DNA of 64,000 nucleotides from positions 62,001 through 126,000 of the forward strand of contig JAFPXF010000002.1 in assembly GCA_017394765.1 (NCBI GenBank), in the 5' to 3' direction. Source of the stretch: Bacteroidales bacterium. Lineage in GTDB: Bacteria > Bacteroidota > Bacteroidia > Bacteroidales > WCHB1-69. Below are positions 16,271 to 25,328 of this stretch, one piece after another. The position numbers and the translations under genes are program-made. The notes under the pieces were generated by a model. The model was not told where the DNA came from. It saw only the letters and a list, made by a program, of their open reading frames with translations, and searched no databases. Each line of letters opens with the position of its first letter. The first letter of the stretch is position 1.

Positions 16271-16275
16271 AAACG

Positions 16276-16283
16276 TATCTTTG
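16276..16283 (+). promoter_or_regulatory. smpB promoter -7 box
   Basis: TATCTTTG, 17 bases before the smpB ATG. Confidence 0.75.
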
Positions 16284-16300
16284 CCGCCGATTCACAAACT

Positions 16301-16756
16301 ATGGGAAAGAGAAAACAGGACACTCAGATCGCGATTAAGAACAGGAAGGCGGAATTCCTTTACTATCTGCACACTTCCTACACGGCGGGTATTGTGCTGA
16401 CCGGCACGGAGATCAAATCCATCCGTGCGGGTCGCGCCAATATCACCGATGCCTATTGTTCGTTCATTAACAACGAATTATGGGTTCACAACATGCACGT
16501 CAGCGAATATGCGCAAGGCAGCTACAACAACCACCAGCCCAAGCGCGACCGCAAGCTGCTGCTCCAACGCAAGGAGATGCGCAAACTGATGACCAAGCTC
16601 AACGAACGCGGCTTCACCATCATTCCTACCCTACTGTGGATCAACGAGAACGGGTACGCCAAACTGGACATCAGTCTGGCCAAAGGTAAGAAAATGTACG
16701 ACAAACGCGAAACCATCAAGGAGCGCGACCAGCGTCGTCGCACCGACGAAGAATAA
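16301..16756 (+). CDS. smpB: SsrA-binding protein SmpB
   Basis: 151-residue tmRNA partner for trans-translation rescue of stalled ribosomes. Signatures: [58 protein letters not shown] and [20 protein letters not shown] with the basic tail. Complete and typical in length. The MerR-type gene follows 5 bases later, so they are co-transcribed. Confidence 0.96.
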   Translation: MGKRKQDTQIAIKNRKAEFLYYLHTSYTAGIVLTGTEIKSIRAGRANITDAYCSFINNELWVHNMHVSEYAQGSYNNHQPKRDRKLLLQRKEMRKLMTKLNERGFTIIPTLLWINENGYAKLDISLAKGKKMYDKRETIKERDQRRRTDEE

Positions 16757-16761
16757 TAACT

Positions 16762-17127
16762 ATGGAAGAGAGTCTGCCCATCACTGACACGTTGCCCGAA
16801 TCCATCGCGCAGCAGGAGAAAATCTGGTACGGCATCGGCGAAACCGCTGAGGCACTGGGTGTTCCCGCCTCCACCCTGCGTTTTTGGGAAAAAGAGTTCG
16901 ACATGATTAAGCCGCGCAAAAACAAAAAAGGCGACCGTTTCTACTCCAAAAACGACATCGCCATCCTGCGCACCGTCCAGTACCTCACCAAAGTGAAAGG
17001 CTACACCATCCAAGGCGCGAAAACCGCCATTAAAACCAATTTCATGAAAGAGGCTGAAACCGCCAACATCGTCAATACACTGACCCAGATACGCGAGAAG
17101 TTGTTGGAAATCAAGAAGCTGCTGTAA
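16762..17127 (+). CDS. MerR-family transcriptional regulator
   Basis: 121 residues. A MerR winged-helix DNA-binding domain occupies residues 20-90 (WYGIGETAEALGVPASTLRFWEKEF, FYSKNDIAILRTVQYL, GYTIQGAKTAIK), with a short C-terminal coiled coil (IVNTLTQIREKLLEIKKLL) for dimerisation and no effector domain or metal-binding Cys. This short form is common in Bacteroidota; the target is unknown. Co-transcribed with smpB. Confidence 0.88.
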   Translation: MEESLPITDTLPESIAQQEKIWYGIGETAEALGVPASTLRFWEKEFDMIKPRKNKKGDRFYSKNDIAILRTVQYLTKVKGYTIQGAKTAIKTNFMKEAETANIVNTLTQIREKLLEIKKLL

Positions 17128-17147
17128 TAGCGGTTTTTCCCAAGAAG

Positions 17148-17354
17148 CTTCCAAGCATTTTCCAAGTATTTTCCAAGTATTACCCAAGTATTACCCAAGT
17201 ACAAGCTATACAAGTTCTTCGTGAGTTCTTCGTGAGTTCTCCGTGAGTTCTCCGTAAAATTACGAACAACTATCGAACAACTAGTATGGGAACCTCTTGG
17301 CTATGACTTGCGAACCCCTTGGGTATAGCTTGCCAATCCCTTGGGTATGCCCAG
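17148..17354. repeat. three successive blocks of degenerate tandem repeats
   Basis: 17148-17202: TTTCCAAGTA / TTACCCAAGTA words, ~11-bp period. 17214-17257: GTTCTTCGTGA / GTTCTCCGTGA, 11-bp period, four copies. 17306-17354: CCCTTGGGTATAGCTTGCCAA-type ~23-bp units. No gene is seen in this 268-base gap. Confidence 0.8.
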
Positions 17355-17395
17355 GGAAGTATTATCGAAAATAGTGGTCAAATGCCAACGCCGGG

Positions 17396-18643
17396 CTACT
17401 TGACCCTCTTCTCTTTATAATATAAGGTATTCCCGCACTCCCTCTTGAACATCGCTTCGGTAATCCGCCGGATGTCTTCCTCGGTCACGGCAAAATATCT
17501 GATCCTTTCATCGGCAAAATCTTCGGCACAGCTGTAGAACTCACCCGTAGCCAACGTGTTGGCACGGTCCTCCACCTTCAGATTCCGTTCCAAAATAATG
17601 GATTCGGCATTGTTTTTTACCTTCTGCAAATCGTAGTCCAATTTTTCATCAAATTGAAGATCAGCGAGATATTTCGATAATTTTTCGTCGGCCTGTTCAA
17701 TGGAGATTCCTTCGGCAGGACGTCCGTTGATGAAAAACAAACCTCTGTCAGCTGATCCGGCAACGGAGGCGGAGATATCGGTGAAGAGTCTATCTTCTAT
17801 CACGAATTTACGGTAAAGGTAAGAACTTTGGCCTGTGCCAAGAATGTCGGAGAGCAGGTCGAAGACGCAATAGTCGGGAGCGGTCCGCTCACACATCAAC
17901 CAACTCTTGAAGAGCATGTCGTCAGGGACGGGCTTAAAAACTTCCTTCAGCTGGTTTTTTGTTGCAGGCAATTCCTGTGGATATTGGTGGGGATTCTGCT
18001 TTCCAGGCAGAATGTCGCCGAACCACTTTTCCGCCATCGCGAAAATCTCTTCGGCATGAACGTTTCCCGCCACCACGAGAATGGCATTCGCCGGACAATA
18101 GAACGTATCATGGAATTTACGAATAATTCCCATGTCAACCTGCTCAATATGAGATAGTTCCTTCCCAATAGGCAACCACTGGTAAGGATGGTTTTGGTAA
18201 CTCATTCCGTAAATCTGCATCATCAAATCGCCGTAAGGCTGGTTGAGGCAGGTCTCCTTGAACTCCTCCATCACCACCTGCTTTTGCACTTCAAGACCCT
18301 GCTGGTTGAAAGAGAGAGCGGCCATACGGTCGGACTCAAGCCAAAGGGCGGTCTCTATGTTGTTGGCAGGCAGCACAATATAGTAGCAGGTAAGATCCTG
18401 AGAAGTATAGGCGTTATTGATAGCACCGACCTTTTGCAAGGCCAAGTCGAAGTCGGGCGCATGATCGGAACCACTGAACATGAAGTGTTCCATCAGGTGA
18501 GCGAGACCCGTGCAAGAGGGATCTTCGTCGCGGGAACCCACTCGATAGAGTACATTACAGACCGCCAACGGAGTGGTTCGGTCCTCATGAACCAACACAT
18601 GCAGACCGTTAGCGAGGATTTGTCGGGTGAAAGGGATGGCCAT
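17396..18643 (-). CDS. M16-family zinc peptidase (processing-protease-like)
   Basis: 415 residues. The inverted zinc motif HLMEH (49-53) sits in CTGLAHLMEHFMFSG, and the domain continues through a second half (DDMLFKSWLMCERTAP, SDILGTGQSSYLYRKF). Related to mitochondrial-processing-peptidase-like and PqqL-like enzymes. No signal peptide, so cytoplasmic or exported by another route. About the usual length for single-chain Bacteroidota M16 members. Stands alone with its own promoter; substrate unknown. Confidence 0.9.
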   Translation of the reverse strand: MAIPFTRQILANGLHVLVHEDRTTPLAVCNVLYRVGSRDEDPSCTGLAHLMEHFMFSGSDHAPDFDLALQKVGAINNAYTSQDLTCYYIVLPANNIETALWLESDRMAALSFNQQGLEVQKQVVMEEFKETCLNQPYGDLMMQIYGMSYQNHPYQWLPIGKELSHIEQVDMGIIRKFHDTFYCPANAILVVAGNVHAEEIFAMAEKWFGDILPGKQNPHQYPQELPATKNQLKEVFKPVPDDMLFKSWLMCERTAPDYCVFDLLSDILGTGQSSYLYRKFVIEDRLFTDISASVAGSADRGLFFINGRPAEGISIEQADEKLSKYLADLQFDEKLDYDLQKVKNNAESIILERNLKVEDRANTLATGEFYSCAEDFADERIRYFAVTEEDIRRITEAMFKRECGNTLYYKEKRVK

Positions 18644-18667
18644 AGGCGTTTGTCAATTTTTCGGCGG

Positions 18668-18675
18668 CAAAAGTA
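18668..18675 (-). promoter_or_regulatory. promoter -7 box of M16 peptidase gene
   Basis: TACTTTTG on the minus strand, 24 bases before the start codon. Confidence 0.75.
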
Positions 18676-18918
18676 CGATTTAATTATGAATGCTGAATGT
18701 TGAATGCTGAATAAAAATAGCAGAGAATGACCTGTTTTTTTCAAAAAAAGAGACTACAAAAGGGCAAGACGATTTCTCAAAAACCTAAAAAACACCGATT
18801 CAAAAATAAAACAAAAAATACATAACGCTGATTATTAACTATTTATAAAGAAAAAAGTGTGCTAAGGAAAATAATTCGAAAAAAAATGTCCGAATGGCGT
18901 ACTATATCAAAAAAAGTG
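18676..18918. other. AT-rich gap without a gene
   Basis: Contains a GAATGCTGAATGTTGAATGCTGAAT word repeat (~18686-18713) next to the M16 promoter. The rest is A-rich with no reading frame or convincing structure. Confidence 0.6.
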
Positions 18919-18926
18919 TATTTTTG
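18919..18926 (+). promoter_or_regulatory. tRNA-Asn promoter -7 box
   Basis: TATTTTTG, 18 bases before the tRNA 5' end. Confidence 0.7.
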
Positions 18927-18944
18927 CGCCATCAAAAAAGGAAC

Positions 18945-19018
18945 GCTTCCTTAGCTCAGTTGGTTAGAGCATCTGACTGTTAATCAGAGGGTCCAAGGTT
19001 CAAGTCCTTGAGGGAGCG
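18945..19018 (+). tRNA. tRNA-Asn (GTT)
   Basis: 74-base cloverleaf. Acceptor stem GCTTCCT / AGGGAGC (one G-U pair), D-arm GCTCAGTTGGTTAGAGC, anticodon stem TCTGA/TCAGA with loop CTGTTAA (anticodon GTT at 18979-18981), T-arm CAAGG-TTCAAGT-CCTTG, discriminator G. CCA is not encoded. A hairpin with a T-run follows. Confidence 0.97.
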
Positions 19019-19025
19019 CAAAACA

Positions 19026-19060
19026 GAAAAACACTTGCGGACACGTGAGTGTTTTTTTTT
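19026..19060 (+). terminator. terminator after tRNA-Asn
   Basis: AAAACACT...AGTGTTTT stem with a 12-base GC-rich loop, followed by a run of T. Confidence 0.75.
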
Positions 19061-19109
19061 ACAAGGAACTGCACAAATATTACGGTTGCCATGTTCCGAT
19101 TATAATTTG

Positions 19110-19117
19110 TATTTTTG
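19110..19117 (+). promoter_or_regulatory. promoter -7 box of pseudouridine synthase gene
   Basis: TATTTTTG, 26 bases before the ATG, with a TTG about 21 bases upstream. Confidence 0.7.
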
Positions 19118-19143
19118 CAGGTTTTTAATAAAGGGCTTTTCAG

Positions 19144-20325
19144 ATGAGCAGACAATTCAACAAGGATAATTCAGAAGAGGATTTTTCACCGAGACGGGAA
19201 CCTCGCAAACGGTCAGATGCCGGTAAAAAACGTTCATTCTCTTCCAACAACAGAAGGAGAGAGCGGTTTAACGAAGACAACTCTGAGGATTCCGGCCGCA
19301 CCTTCCCTAAGAAACGCTTTTCGAGGGAAGACAACGGGGATCGGAAATTCAACCGTGACCGCAACCCCAAAAACGATCGGAAGTTCGACCGTGACGAGAG
19401 CCGCAGCAAAGGCCGCGACCGCTCCTTCAAACGCGGGTTCCGTAAGGACGAGGACTCTTCCAAACCGCGCCGCCGCAATGTGGTCGCCGAGTCCGAAATC
19501 CTCACTGAAATCATCGAACGCCGTAAGAGCGAAGGCCGCACCCTCCCCCGCAAACAACGCGTGTTGTCACTGGAGTACGAAGAGAAACACGGTCCCATCC
19601 GCCTCAACAAGTACATTGCCAACGCCGGCATCTGCTCGCGCCGCGAAGCTGACGTGCTCATCGCCACCGGCGCCATCACCGTCAACGGCGAAGTGGTCAC
19701 CGAGATGGGTCACAAAGTGATGCCCACGGACGAGGTGCGCTACGGCGACAAGGTACTGCAACGCGAAAAGCCCGTTTACGTACTGCTCAATAAGCCAAAG
19801 GATTACATCACCACCACAGATGACGAACGGGGCCGTGCCAACGTCATGGAACTCGTGCGCGACGCCTGCGAGGAACGCATCTACCCCGTCGGACGCCTTG
19901 ACCGCGACACCACCGGTCTGCTGCTCTTCACCAACGACGGCGACCTCACCAAGAAGCTCACCCATCCGAGCTCCGAAATCGAGAAAACATACGACGTGGA
20001 ACTCGACAAACCCTTTGCCTCTGTGGATATGGATTTATTGCGCAACAGCGGAGTGGAACTCCACGATGGCAAAATCATTCCCGATGAAGTGGAATATGTC
20101 GGTGAAGGCAAAAAAGAGGTCGGTATCACCATCCACTCCGGCAAAAACCGCATTGTCCGTCGCATTTTCGAATCCCTCGGCTACGAAGTGGTCAAGCTCG
20201 ACCGTGTTGTCTTTGCCGGTCTTACCAAAAAAGATCTCACACGCGGGCGGTGGCGCTTTCTCACCAAAAACGAGGTCAGTTTCTTGAAAATGCTCTCCAA
20301 GCCGAAAGATAAAAACACCCTATAG
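19144..20325 (+). CDS. rRNA pseudouridine synthase (RluB/RsuA family) with basic disordered N-terminus
   Basis: 393 residues. Residues 1-~140 are low-complexity, rich in Arg/Lys/Asp/Ser (SRQFNKDNSEEDFSPRREPR, RKFNRDRNPKNDRKFDRDES). Then an S4 domain (IRLNKYIANAGICSRREADVLI) and the RsuA-type catalytic domain: YVLLNKPKDYITT, YPVGRLDRDTTGLLLFTNDG (catalytic Asp in GRLDRDT) and NRIVRRIFESLGYEV. Modifies uridine in 23S or 16S rRNA in the cytoplasm. The N-terminal extension is typical of Bacteroidota RluB-like proteins and may bind RNA. Its TAG stop overlaps a palindromic element. Confidence 0.92.
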   Translation: MSRQFNKDNSEEDFSPRREPRKRSDAGKKRSFSSNNRRRERFNEDNSEDSGRTFPKKRFSREDNGDRKFNRDRNPKNDRKFDRDESRSKGRDRSFKRGFRKDEDSSKPRRRNVVAESEILTEIIERRKSEGRTLPRKQRVLSLEYEEKHGPIRLNKYIANAGICSRREADVLIATGAITVNGEVVTEMGHKVMPTDEVRYGDKVLQREKPVYVLLNKPKDYITTTDDERGRANVMELVRDACEERIYPVGRLDRDTTGLLLFTNDGDLTKKLTHPSSEIEKTYDVELDKPFASVDMDLLRNSGVELHDGKIIPDEVEYVGEGKKEVGITIHSGKNRIVRRIFESLGYEVVKLDRVVFAGLTKKDLTRGRWRFLTKNEVSFLKMLSKPKDKNTL

Positions 20326-20347
20326 AGACGTAGCGCGCCACGTCTCT
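20324..20347. repeat. REP-like palindrome, AGAGACGT/ACGTCTCT
   Basis: 8-bp perfect arms around AGCGCGCC. Overlaps the TAG stop of the pseudouridine synthase gene. One of a family of short palindromes in this window. Confidence 0.8.
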
Positions 20348-20388
20348 TCACAAGGAGGTGCATTGCATCATCAACCAATCCGACGATT

Positions 20389-21627
20389 ATGATAGAGATT
20401 ATGTCTCCGGTAGGTTCTTACGAGTCGCTGTCGGCTGCCATCGCCGCAGGCGCCGGTTCCGTCTACTTCGGAGTAGGGGCGATGAACATGCGCTCCCGCT
20501 CCGCCGCCAACTTCTCTTTGGAAGATCTGGCCAATATCGTCAGCATTTGCAAAGAACATCAAGTCAAAAGCTACCTCACTGTCAATACTATTATATATAA
20601 TGACGAGCTGCCGCAGATGCACGAGCTTCTGAATGCCGCCAAAGCGTGCGGGGTCACCGCCATCATCGCCTCCGACATGGCCGTCATCCAATACGCCCGC
20701 GAAATCGGCATCGAAATCCACCTTTCCACGCAGTGCAATGTCACTAACGTGGAAGCCGTGCGTTATTACGCGCAATTCGCAGATGTGGTCGTGCTGGGTC
20801 GCGAATGCTCGCTCCAACAAATCGCCAACATCTGCAAAGAAATTGGCGCTCAGCAAATTAAAGGTCCTCGTGGAGAACTTGTCAAAATCGAGGTTTTCAT
20901 TCACGGCGCCCTCTGCATGGCCGTTTCGGGCCGTTGCTACCTCAGCCTCGACAACTACAACTCGCCCGCCAACCGCGGTGCGTGCCTGCAACCTTGCCGC
21001 CGTGCCTACGAAGTGCGCGACATTGAGGACGGACTCGAACTGAAAGTCGACAATCCTTACATCTTCTCCCCTAAGGACTTATGCACCATCGGCTACCTCG
21101 ACAAAATCGTGAAAGCTGGCGTATCGATATTGAAAATCGAGGGCCGCGGACGTTCGCCGGAATATGTGAAAATGGTGACAGAATGCTATCACGAAGCCCT
21201 GGAATCCATTTACAATCAGACCTTTGACCTCGAAAAAATCAATGATTGGATGACCCGCCTGCGCAGCGTCTATAACCGCGATTTCTGGGGTGGCTACTAT
21301 CTCGGACGCACCACGGGAGAATGGGCGGATAAATACGGTTCGCAGGCCACCCGTATGAAACGGCGCATCGGCAAAATCACCAACTACTTCAGCAAACTCG
21401 GCGTGGCAGAGATTTGCATGGAAGAGGACACGCTGTCGGTCGGTGACGAAATGCTCATCATCGGACCCACCACTGGCGTTTACGAAGACACTGTCAAGGA
21501 AATCCGACTTGAAGACAAATCCGTCGAGAATGTCTCCAAAGGTGTTTTCTGTTCCGTGAAAGTCAAAGAGTTAGTTCGCCGCGGAGACCAAGTCTACCGA
21601 TGGATTCTCGTAAAAGACGAATTCTAA
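20389..21627 (+). CDS. U32-family peptidase / RlhA-like protein
   Basis: 412 residues of the U32 ('collagenase-like') family: MSPVGSYESLSAAIAAGAGS, VYFGVGAMNMR, YLTVNTIIYNDEL, IHLSTQCNVTN, VVLGRECS and the Cys-containing IHGALCMAVSGRCYLS and NRGACLQPCRRAYE. Conserved Cys residues of the family bind an iron-sulfur cluster in hydroxylation enzymes such as RlhA/TrhP. So RNA hydroxylation is as likely as proteolysis. Starts 63 bases after the pseudouridine synthase gene, with no clear -7 box, suggesting co-transcription. Confidence 0.9.
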   Translation: MIEIMSPVGSYESLSAAIAAGAGSVYFGVGAMNMRSRSAANFSLEDLANIVSICKEHQVKSYLTVNTIIYNDELPQMHELLNAAKACGVTAIIASDMAVIQYAREIGIEIHLSTQCNVTNVEAVRYYAQFADVVVLGRECSLQQIANICKEIGAQQIKGPRGELVKIEVFIHGALCMAVSGRCYLSLDNYNSPANRGACLQPCRRAYEVRDIEDGLELKVDNPYIFSPKDLCTIGYLDKIVKAGVSILKIEGRGRSPEYVKMVTECYHEALESIYNQTFDLEKINDWMTRLRSVYNRDFWGGYYLGRTTGEWADKYGSQATRMKRRIGKITNYFSKLGVAEICMEEDTLSVGDEMLIIGPTTGVYEDTVKEIRLEDKSVENVSKGVFCSVKVKELVRRGDQVYRWILVKDEF

Positions 21628-21628
21628 C

Positions 21629-21659
21629 CCTTAAACTTTGAACTTTGAACCTTGAACCA
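21629..21659. repeat. CTTTGAAC / CTTGAAC word repeats
   Basis: Tandem ACTTTGAACTTTGAACCTTGAA words between the U32 stop and the next promoter. The word recurs at 53573-53622 and at the end of the gene at 27343-28050. Confidence 0.7.
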
Positions 21660-21668
21660 CATTTTTTA

Positions 21669-21676
21669 TATCTTTG
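21669..21676 (+). promoter_or_regulatory. promoter -7 box of small lipoprotein gene
   Basis: TATCTTTG, 18 bases before the ATG at 21695. Confidence 0.75.
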
Positions 21677-21694
21677 CGGCAAAATTTTGAAACA

Positions 21695-22126
21695 ATGAAA
21701 AAGATTATACCTGTCATCGCCATTTTACTGTTATTCCTCACCTCCTGCGACAGTGGAGACATGGTCGGGGGACGTTATTACGGAACCTTTAATAACCTCT
21801 CCAACAATATGCATGAAGCGGGCAGTCTCACGTTCAAGTACGGCGTTGTTGACAATTCCACCTGCTTTTTTATGAACGGCATACTGCCGATGGTCCAGAC
21901 TTCAGAAAACAGATTTGAAGGAACCATTGGGGACCATCTTCTGAAAGACCTGCTGAAAACCATTCCTGCCATTGACAGCATCCATGTCTGCGATTCGGCG
22001 GGAACTATTATATTATTGTCTGCCGATGCTGAATTCAAAGGCAGCTCCGTCAAATCCAACCTCAAATTTACCACATCCAATGACAGTTCTGTGGTAAATG
22101 TAGAATTTATCGGATATTTTGAATAA
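21695..22126 (+). CDS. small lipoprotein of unknown function
   Basis: 143 residues from the ATG at 21695, chosen because it opens a lipoprotein signal (MKKIIPVIAILLLFLTSCDS, lipobox LTSC). The mature part has beta-like stretches (GGRYYGTFNN, HEAGSLTFKYGVVDN, SSVVNVEFIGYF), reminiscent of the small Bacteroidales calycin-like or DUF4840-type lipoproteins, but no family is certain. Probably attached to the cell envelope. Own promoter; next gene is convergent. Confidence 0.75.
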   Translation: MKKIIPVIAILLLFLTSCDSGDMVGGRYYGTFNNLSNNMHEAGSLTFKYGVVDNSTCFFMNGILPMVQTSENRFEGTIGDHLLKDLLKTIPAIDSIHVCDSAGTIILLSADAEFKGSSVKSNLKFTTSNDSSVVNVEFIGYFE

Positions 22127-22159
22127 CAATTATTTCCGGAAGAACACAGTTGGGCGTCG

Positions 22160-23029
22160 CTACTTGACGGGGTCCTCTTTATAAGGACATTCGGGGTAAT
22201 TCGGTTTCACAAACGAATAAATCAGACATCCCAACCCTATGACAATCATCGGGATGGAAAGCCATTGGCCGTTGTTGAGAACATGGCCGATTTCGTCCTG
22301 CACCTGCACTTCCTTGAAAAATTCGATGATGAAGCGGGCGGTGAATATTACCGTCAAGGTGATGCCGGAAGTGCGTCCCGCCGCCACTTTCCCCTTTGCG
22401 AATTTGAAATAGTATATGGCTAGGCCAATGAACACCAACATATAGACGATAGACTCGTAAAGCTGGGCGGGATGACGGAACGTGCCCGCGATGCCGAAAC
22501 CGCCATAAATGAAATCGAAAGCCCACGGCACTTCCGTGACACTGCCCACGATTTCATGGTTCATCAGATTGCCGACACGCACCAACGAAGCCGCAATGGG
22601 CACCGCAATCGCAAGACGGTCGAGAATCCACAGAAAATTGATTTTGTGCCGCCAACAGTAGTATATCAGGAAACCAAAAATTCCAATGACCCCGCCATGA
22701 CTTGCAAGCCCCTGGTAACCAATGAAATGCCAGTTTTCATCTACAGGAAGAATGATTTGCAAAGGATGTTGGATGAACATTTCCGGCTCATAGAACAGAA
22801 AATGCCCCAGCCGCAAACCCACAATGGTCCAAACAATCGTCCAAATAGAGATTTTATCCAACAGTTTCTGCGACAGTTTCTCAGTTTTAAAGATCTGCTG
22901 TAGCGTATAGTAGGCTAGCAAAAAGCCCAGCGCCAGTAAAATTCCATACCATCTGACCTCGACAGATCCAATATGAAACGCCACCGGATTCACTTTCCAC
23001 GTCACATAACATAATGTATGATATAACAT
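22160..23029 (-). CDS. lgt: prolipoprotein diacylglyceryl transferase
   Basis: 289 residues from the ATG at 23029; the longer frame would start inside the promoter. A polytopic membrane enzyme that transfers diacylglycerol from phosphatidylglycerol to the lipobox Cys. Signatures: VEVRWYGILLALGFLLAYY, GLASHGGVIGIFGFLIYY, and the Lgt motif VRVGNLMNHEIVG with the catalytic-site Arg; the C-terminus lacks further domains. Essential for the many lipoproteins of this phylum. Confidence 0.95.
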   Translation of the reverse strand: MLYHTLCYVTWKVNPVAFHIGSVEVRWYGILLALGFLLAYYTLQQIFKTEKLSQKLLDKISIWTIVWTIVGLRLGHFLFYEPEMFIQHPLQIILPVDENWHFIGYQGLASHGGVIGIFGFLIYYCWRHKINFLWILDRLAIAVPIAASLVRVGNLMNHEIVGSVTEVPWAFDFIYGGFGIAGTFRHPAQLYESIVYMLVFIGLAIYYFKFAKGKVAAGRTSGITLTVIFTARFIIEFFKEVQVQDEIGHVLNNGQWLSIPMIVIGLGCLIYSFVKPNYPECPYKEDPVK

Positions 23030-23054
23030 AATTTTCACTTTTAAAATGCGGTGG

Positions 23055-23062
23055 CAAAAGTA
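23055..23062 (-). promoter_or_regulatory. lgt promoter -7 box
   Basis: TACTTTTG on the minus strand, 25 bases before the lgt ATG. Confidence 0.75.
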
Positions 23063-23155
23063 CATTTTTTTTGGCTATTAGCAGTTGGCTTTTAACCAAT
23101 GTCTGTCGGTTTAAAACAATTCAAATAGTGATGGATTTGTATTGAAAAAAATTAT

Positions 23156-23163
23156 ACTTTTGC
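23156..23163 (+). promoter_or_regulatory. metK promoter -7 box
   Basis: TACTTTTG with TTG about 16-18 bases upstream. The box lies 112 bases before the metK ATG, giving a long A/T-rich leader in which no known SAM riboswitch fold was recognised. Confidence 0.7.
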
Positions 23164-23275
23164 CGCCGAAAACCGGTGGATAGATTTGTAATGATTGCAA
23201 CCACAAAAAAAAATGCTAAAACATCTTCTTCCACGATTTTCAGTTTTTTATTTTTTTATAATTAAATTACTGATC

Positions 23276-24514
23276 ATGAGTTATTTGTTCACATCAGAAT
23301 CCGTGTCGGAAGGACATCCCGACAAAATTTGCGACCAGATTTCGGACGCATTGTTAGACAATTTTCTCGCGCAAGATCCCGAATCGAAAGTGGCGTGCGA
23401 GACCCTTGTAACCACCGGACTGGTGGTCTGCGCCGGTGAAGTGAAAACCGAAGGCTACGTCTCCGTCGATGACGTGGTGCGCCGCGTCATCAAAAACATC
23501 GGCTACAACAAGAGCGATTACCAGTTCGACTACAAATCCTGCGGTGTTATTTCCACCATCCACAGCCAGTCGCCCGACATCAACCAGGGCGTGGAACGTG
23601 CGGCCCTGGAGGAACAGGGTGCCGGCGACCAAGGCATGATGTTCGGCTACGCCTGCAACGAAATGGACAACTACATGCCGCTGCCCATTGAGCTAGCTCA
23701 CCGCTTCGTACAGGAACTGGCCGCTATCCGCAAAGAAGGCAAGAAAATGACCTATCTGCGCCCGGACTCCAAATCGCAGGTCACCATCCAATATTCCGAA
23801 AGACATCGTCCCGAACGAATCGACAGCATCGTCATCTCCACTCAACATGACGATTTCGCCGACGAGGACACCATGCTGAAGACCATCCGCCACGATGTGG
23901 AGAAAATCCTGATTCCCCGTGTGAAGAAAAGCTGCCCAAGAAACGTCCAGAAACTGTTCAACACGGAATACAAACTTTTTGTGAACCCCACAGGCAAGTT
24001 TGTCATCGGCGGGCCGCACGGTGACTCCGGTCTCACCGGCCGTAAAATCATCGTTGACACCTATGGTGGACGCGGTGCACACGGCGGCGGCGCCTTCTCC
24101 GGCAAAGACCCCTCCAAAGTTGACCGTTCAGCCGCCTACGCCACCCGCCACATCGCCAAGAACATGGTGGCCGCCGGCCTCTGCGACCAAGTGCTCATCC
24201 AGGTGGCCTACGCCATCGGCGAAGCGGAACCCGTGGGACTGTATGTCAACACTTACGGCACCGCCAAGGTGAAGATGCACGACAGCGAGATCGCCATGCG
24301 CATCCGCGAGATCTTCCCGATGCGCCCCTATGACATCATCACCCGCTTCCAACTGAAAAACCCGATCTACGAGCCCACCGCCTCCTACGGGCATTTCGGC
24401 CGTGACTGCTACGACGCTGAAGTGGAAACCGCACAAGGCAAACGCACCATCACTTTCTTCCCCTGGGAGCGTCTGGATTATGTGGATAAAATCAAAAAAG
24501 CCTTTGCCCTCTGA
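23276..24514 (+). CDS. metK: S-adenosylmethionine synthetase
   Basis: 412 residues from the ATG at 23276 ([17 protein letters not shown]). Makes SAM from methionine and ATP. Signatures: [20 protein letters not shown], the ATP motif [12 protein letters not shown], and [20 protein letters not shown] with phosphate-loop Lys. Length is slightly above the E. coli enzyme because of Bacteroidota-type insertions. Own promoter with a ~110-base leader. Confidence 0.97.
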   Translation: MSYLFTSESVSEGHPDKICDQISDALLDNFLAQDPESKVACETLVTTGLVVCAGEVKTEGYVSVDDVVRRVIKNIGYNKSDYQFDYKSCGVISTIHSQSPDINQGVERAALEEQGAGDQGMMFGYACNEMDNYMPLPIELAHRFVQELAAIRKEGKKMTYLRPDSKSQVTIQYSERHRPERIDSIVISTQHDDFADEDTMLKTIRHDVEKILIPRVKKSCPRNVQKLFNTEYKLFVNPTGKFVIGGPHGDSGLTGRKIIVDTYGGRGAHGGGAFSGKDPSKVDRSAAYATRHIAKNMVAAGLCDQVLIQVAYAIGEAEPVGLYVNTYGTAKVKMHDSEIAMRIREIFPMRPYDIITRFQLKNPIYEPTASYGHFGRDCYDAEVETAQGKRTITFFPWERLDYVDKIKKAFAL

Positions 24515-24585
24515 CCTCCAAAAGCCAAAAACAACGGCTTTCTTATAAATGTTCCTAACAGATGAAAATCTATTCAAAAAAAGTG

Positions 24586-24593
24586 TATTTTTG
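24586..24593 (+). promoter_or_regulatory. promoter -7 box for TPR gene and ribH
   Basis: TATTTTTG, 27 bases before the ATG at 24621. Confidence 0.75.
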
Positions 24594-24620
24594 CACCCTT
24601 AAAAAATTAGATGTATAATT

Positions 24621-25325
24621 ATGGCAAATACAGAAAATCTGGGATCCAAAAAAATTGAGCAAACCCAAGAAAAAGAGAACTTTGTAACAAAAATACTGGC
24701 GTTCTTCAACAAATACCAAAACATCATCTACGGTGTCATTATCGGCGTGTTGGTCATCGTTCTTGCGATTTTGGCCTTCAACCGCTTCTACGTTCAAAAG
24801 AAAAATGCGGAAGCAGCAGCCCAAATCCAACAACCCATCCATTGGCTTACCCAAGGTGATACCGCATCGTTGAAAAAAGCCCTCGAAGGCGATGGCGAAA
24901 ACGATGGCTTTCTGGATATCGCAAGCGGTTACAAACTTTCAAAAACTTCCAACACCGCCAATTATTATGCTGGTCTGACCTATCTGAAGTTAGGACAAAA
25001 AGACGAGGCTATGGAGTACCTCAAGAAATTCAAAAAGAAAGAGGATGTCCTGTGGTATGCCTGCCAAGCCACTATCGGCGACCTTTACGATGAACAAGGC
25101 GACGAGGCAAACGCCATCAGCTACTATGAAAAGGCCGTGAAAGGTAAAGATCCGTTCTTCACCCCGATAGCCCTGTTCAAGTTAGGCCAGATGTATGAGA
25201 GAAAAGGCGACTGGAAAAAAGCTCTCGACGCTTACGAGACCATTGAAAAGGATTTCTACACCGAATACAACAAAATGAGCGTGGCTCAATATGTTGAAAG
25301 AGCAAAAGCTAACGTTTCCAAATAA
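24621..25325 (+). CDS. membrane-anchored tetratricopeptide-repeat protein
   Basis: 234 residues: cytoplasmic N-terminus, one transmembrane helix (IIYGVIIGVLVIVLAILAF, ~35-53), then TPR-like helices (NYYAGLTYLKLGQKDEAMEY, IGDLYDEQGDEANAISYYEKA, ALFKLGQMYERKGDWKKAL). Same design as YfgM-type and Bacteroidota 'tetratricopeptide repeat protein' scaffolds of the inner membrane. The partner is unknown. The ribH start is 3 bases after its stop, so they are co-transcribed. Confidence 0.85.
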   Translation: MANTENLGSKKIEQTQEKENFVTKILAFFNKYQNIIYGVIIGVLVIVLAILAFNRFYVQKKNAEAAAQIQQPIHWLTQGDTASLKKALEGDGENDGFLDIASGYKLSKTSNTANYYAGLTYLKLGQKDEAMEYLKKFKKKEDVLWYACQATIGDLYDEQGDEANAISYYEKAVKGKDPFFTPIALFKLGQMYERKGDWKKALDAYETIEKDFYTEYNKMSVAQYVERAKANVSK

Positions 25326-25328
25326 GAA

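Noticed and set aside
17148..17257. Short tandem repeats considered as a CRISPR array
   Set aside because: Units are about 11 bases and degenerate, with no unique spacers and no cas genes nearby.
23164..23275. metK leader considered as a SAM riboswitch
   Set aside because: The leader is A/T-rich and shows no recognisable SAM-I, SAM-II or SAM-IV conserved core.
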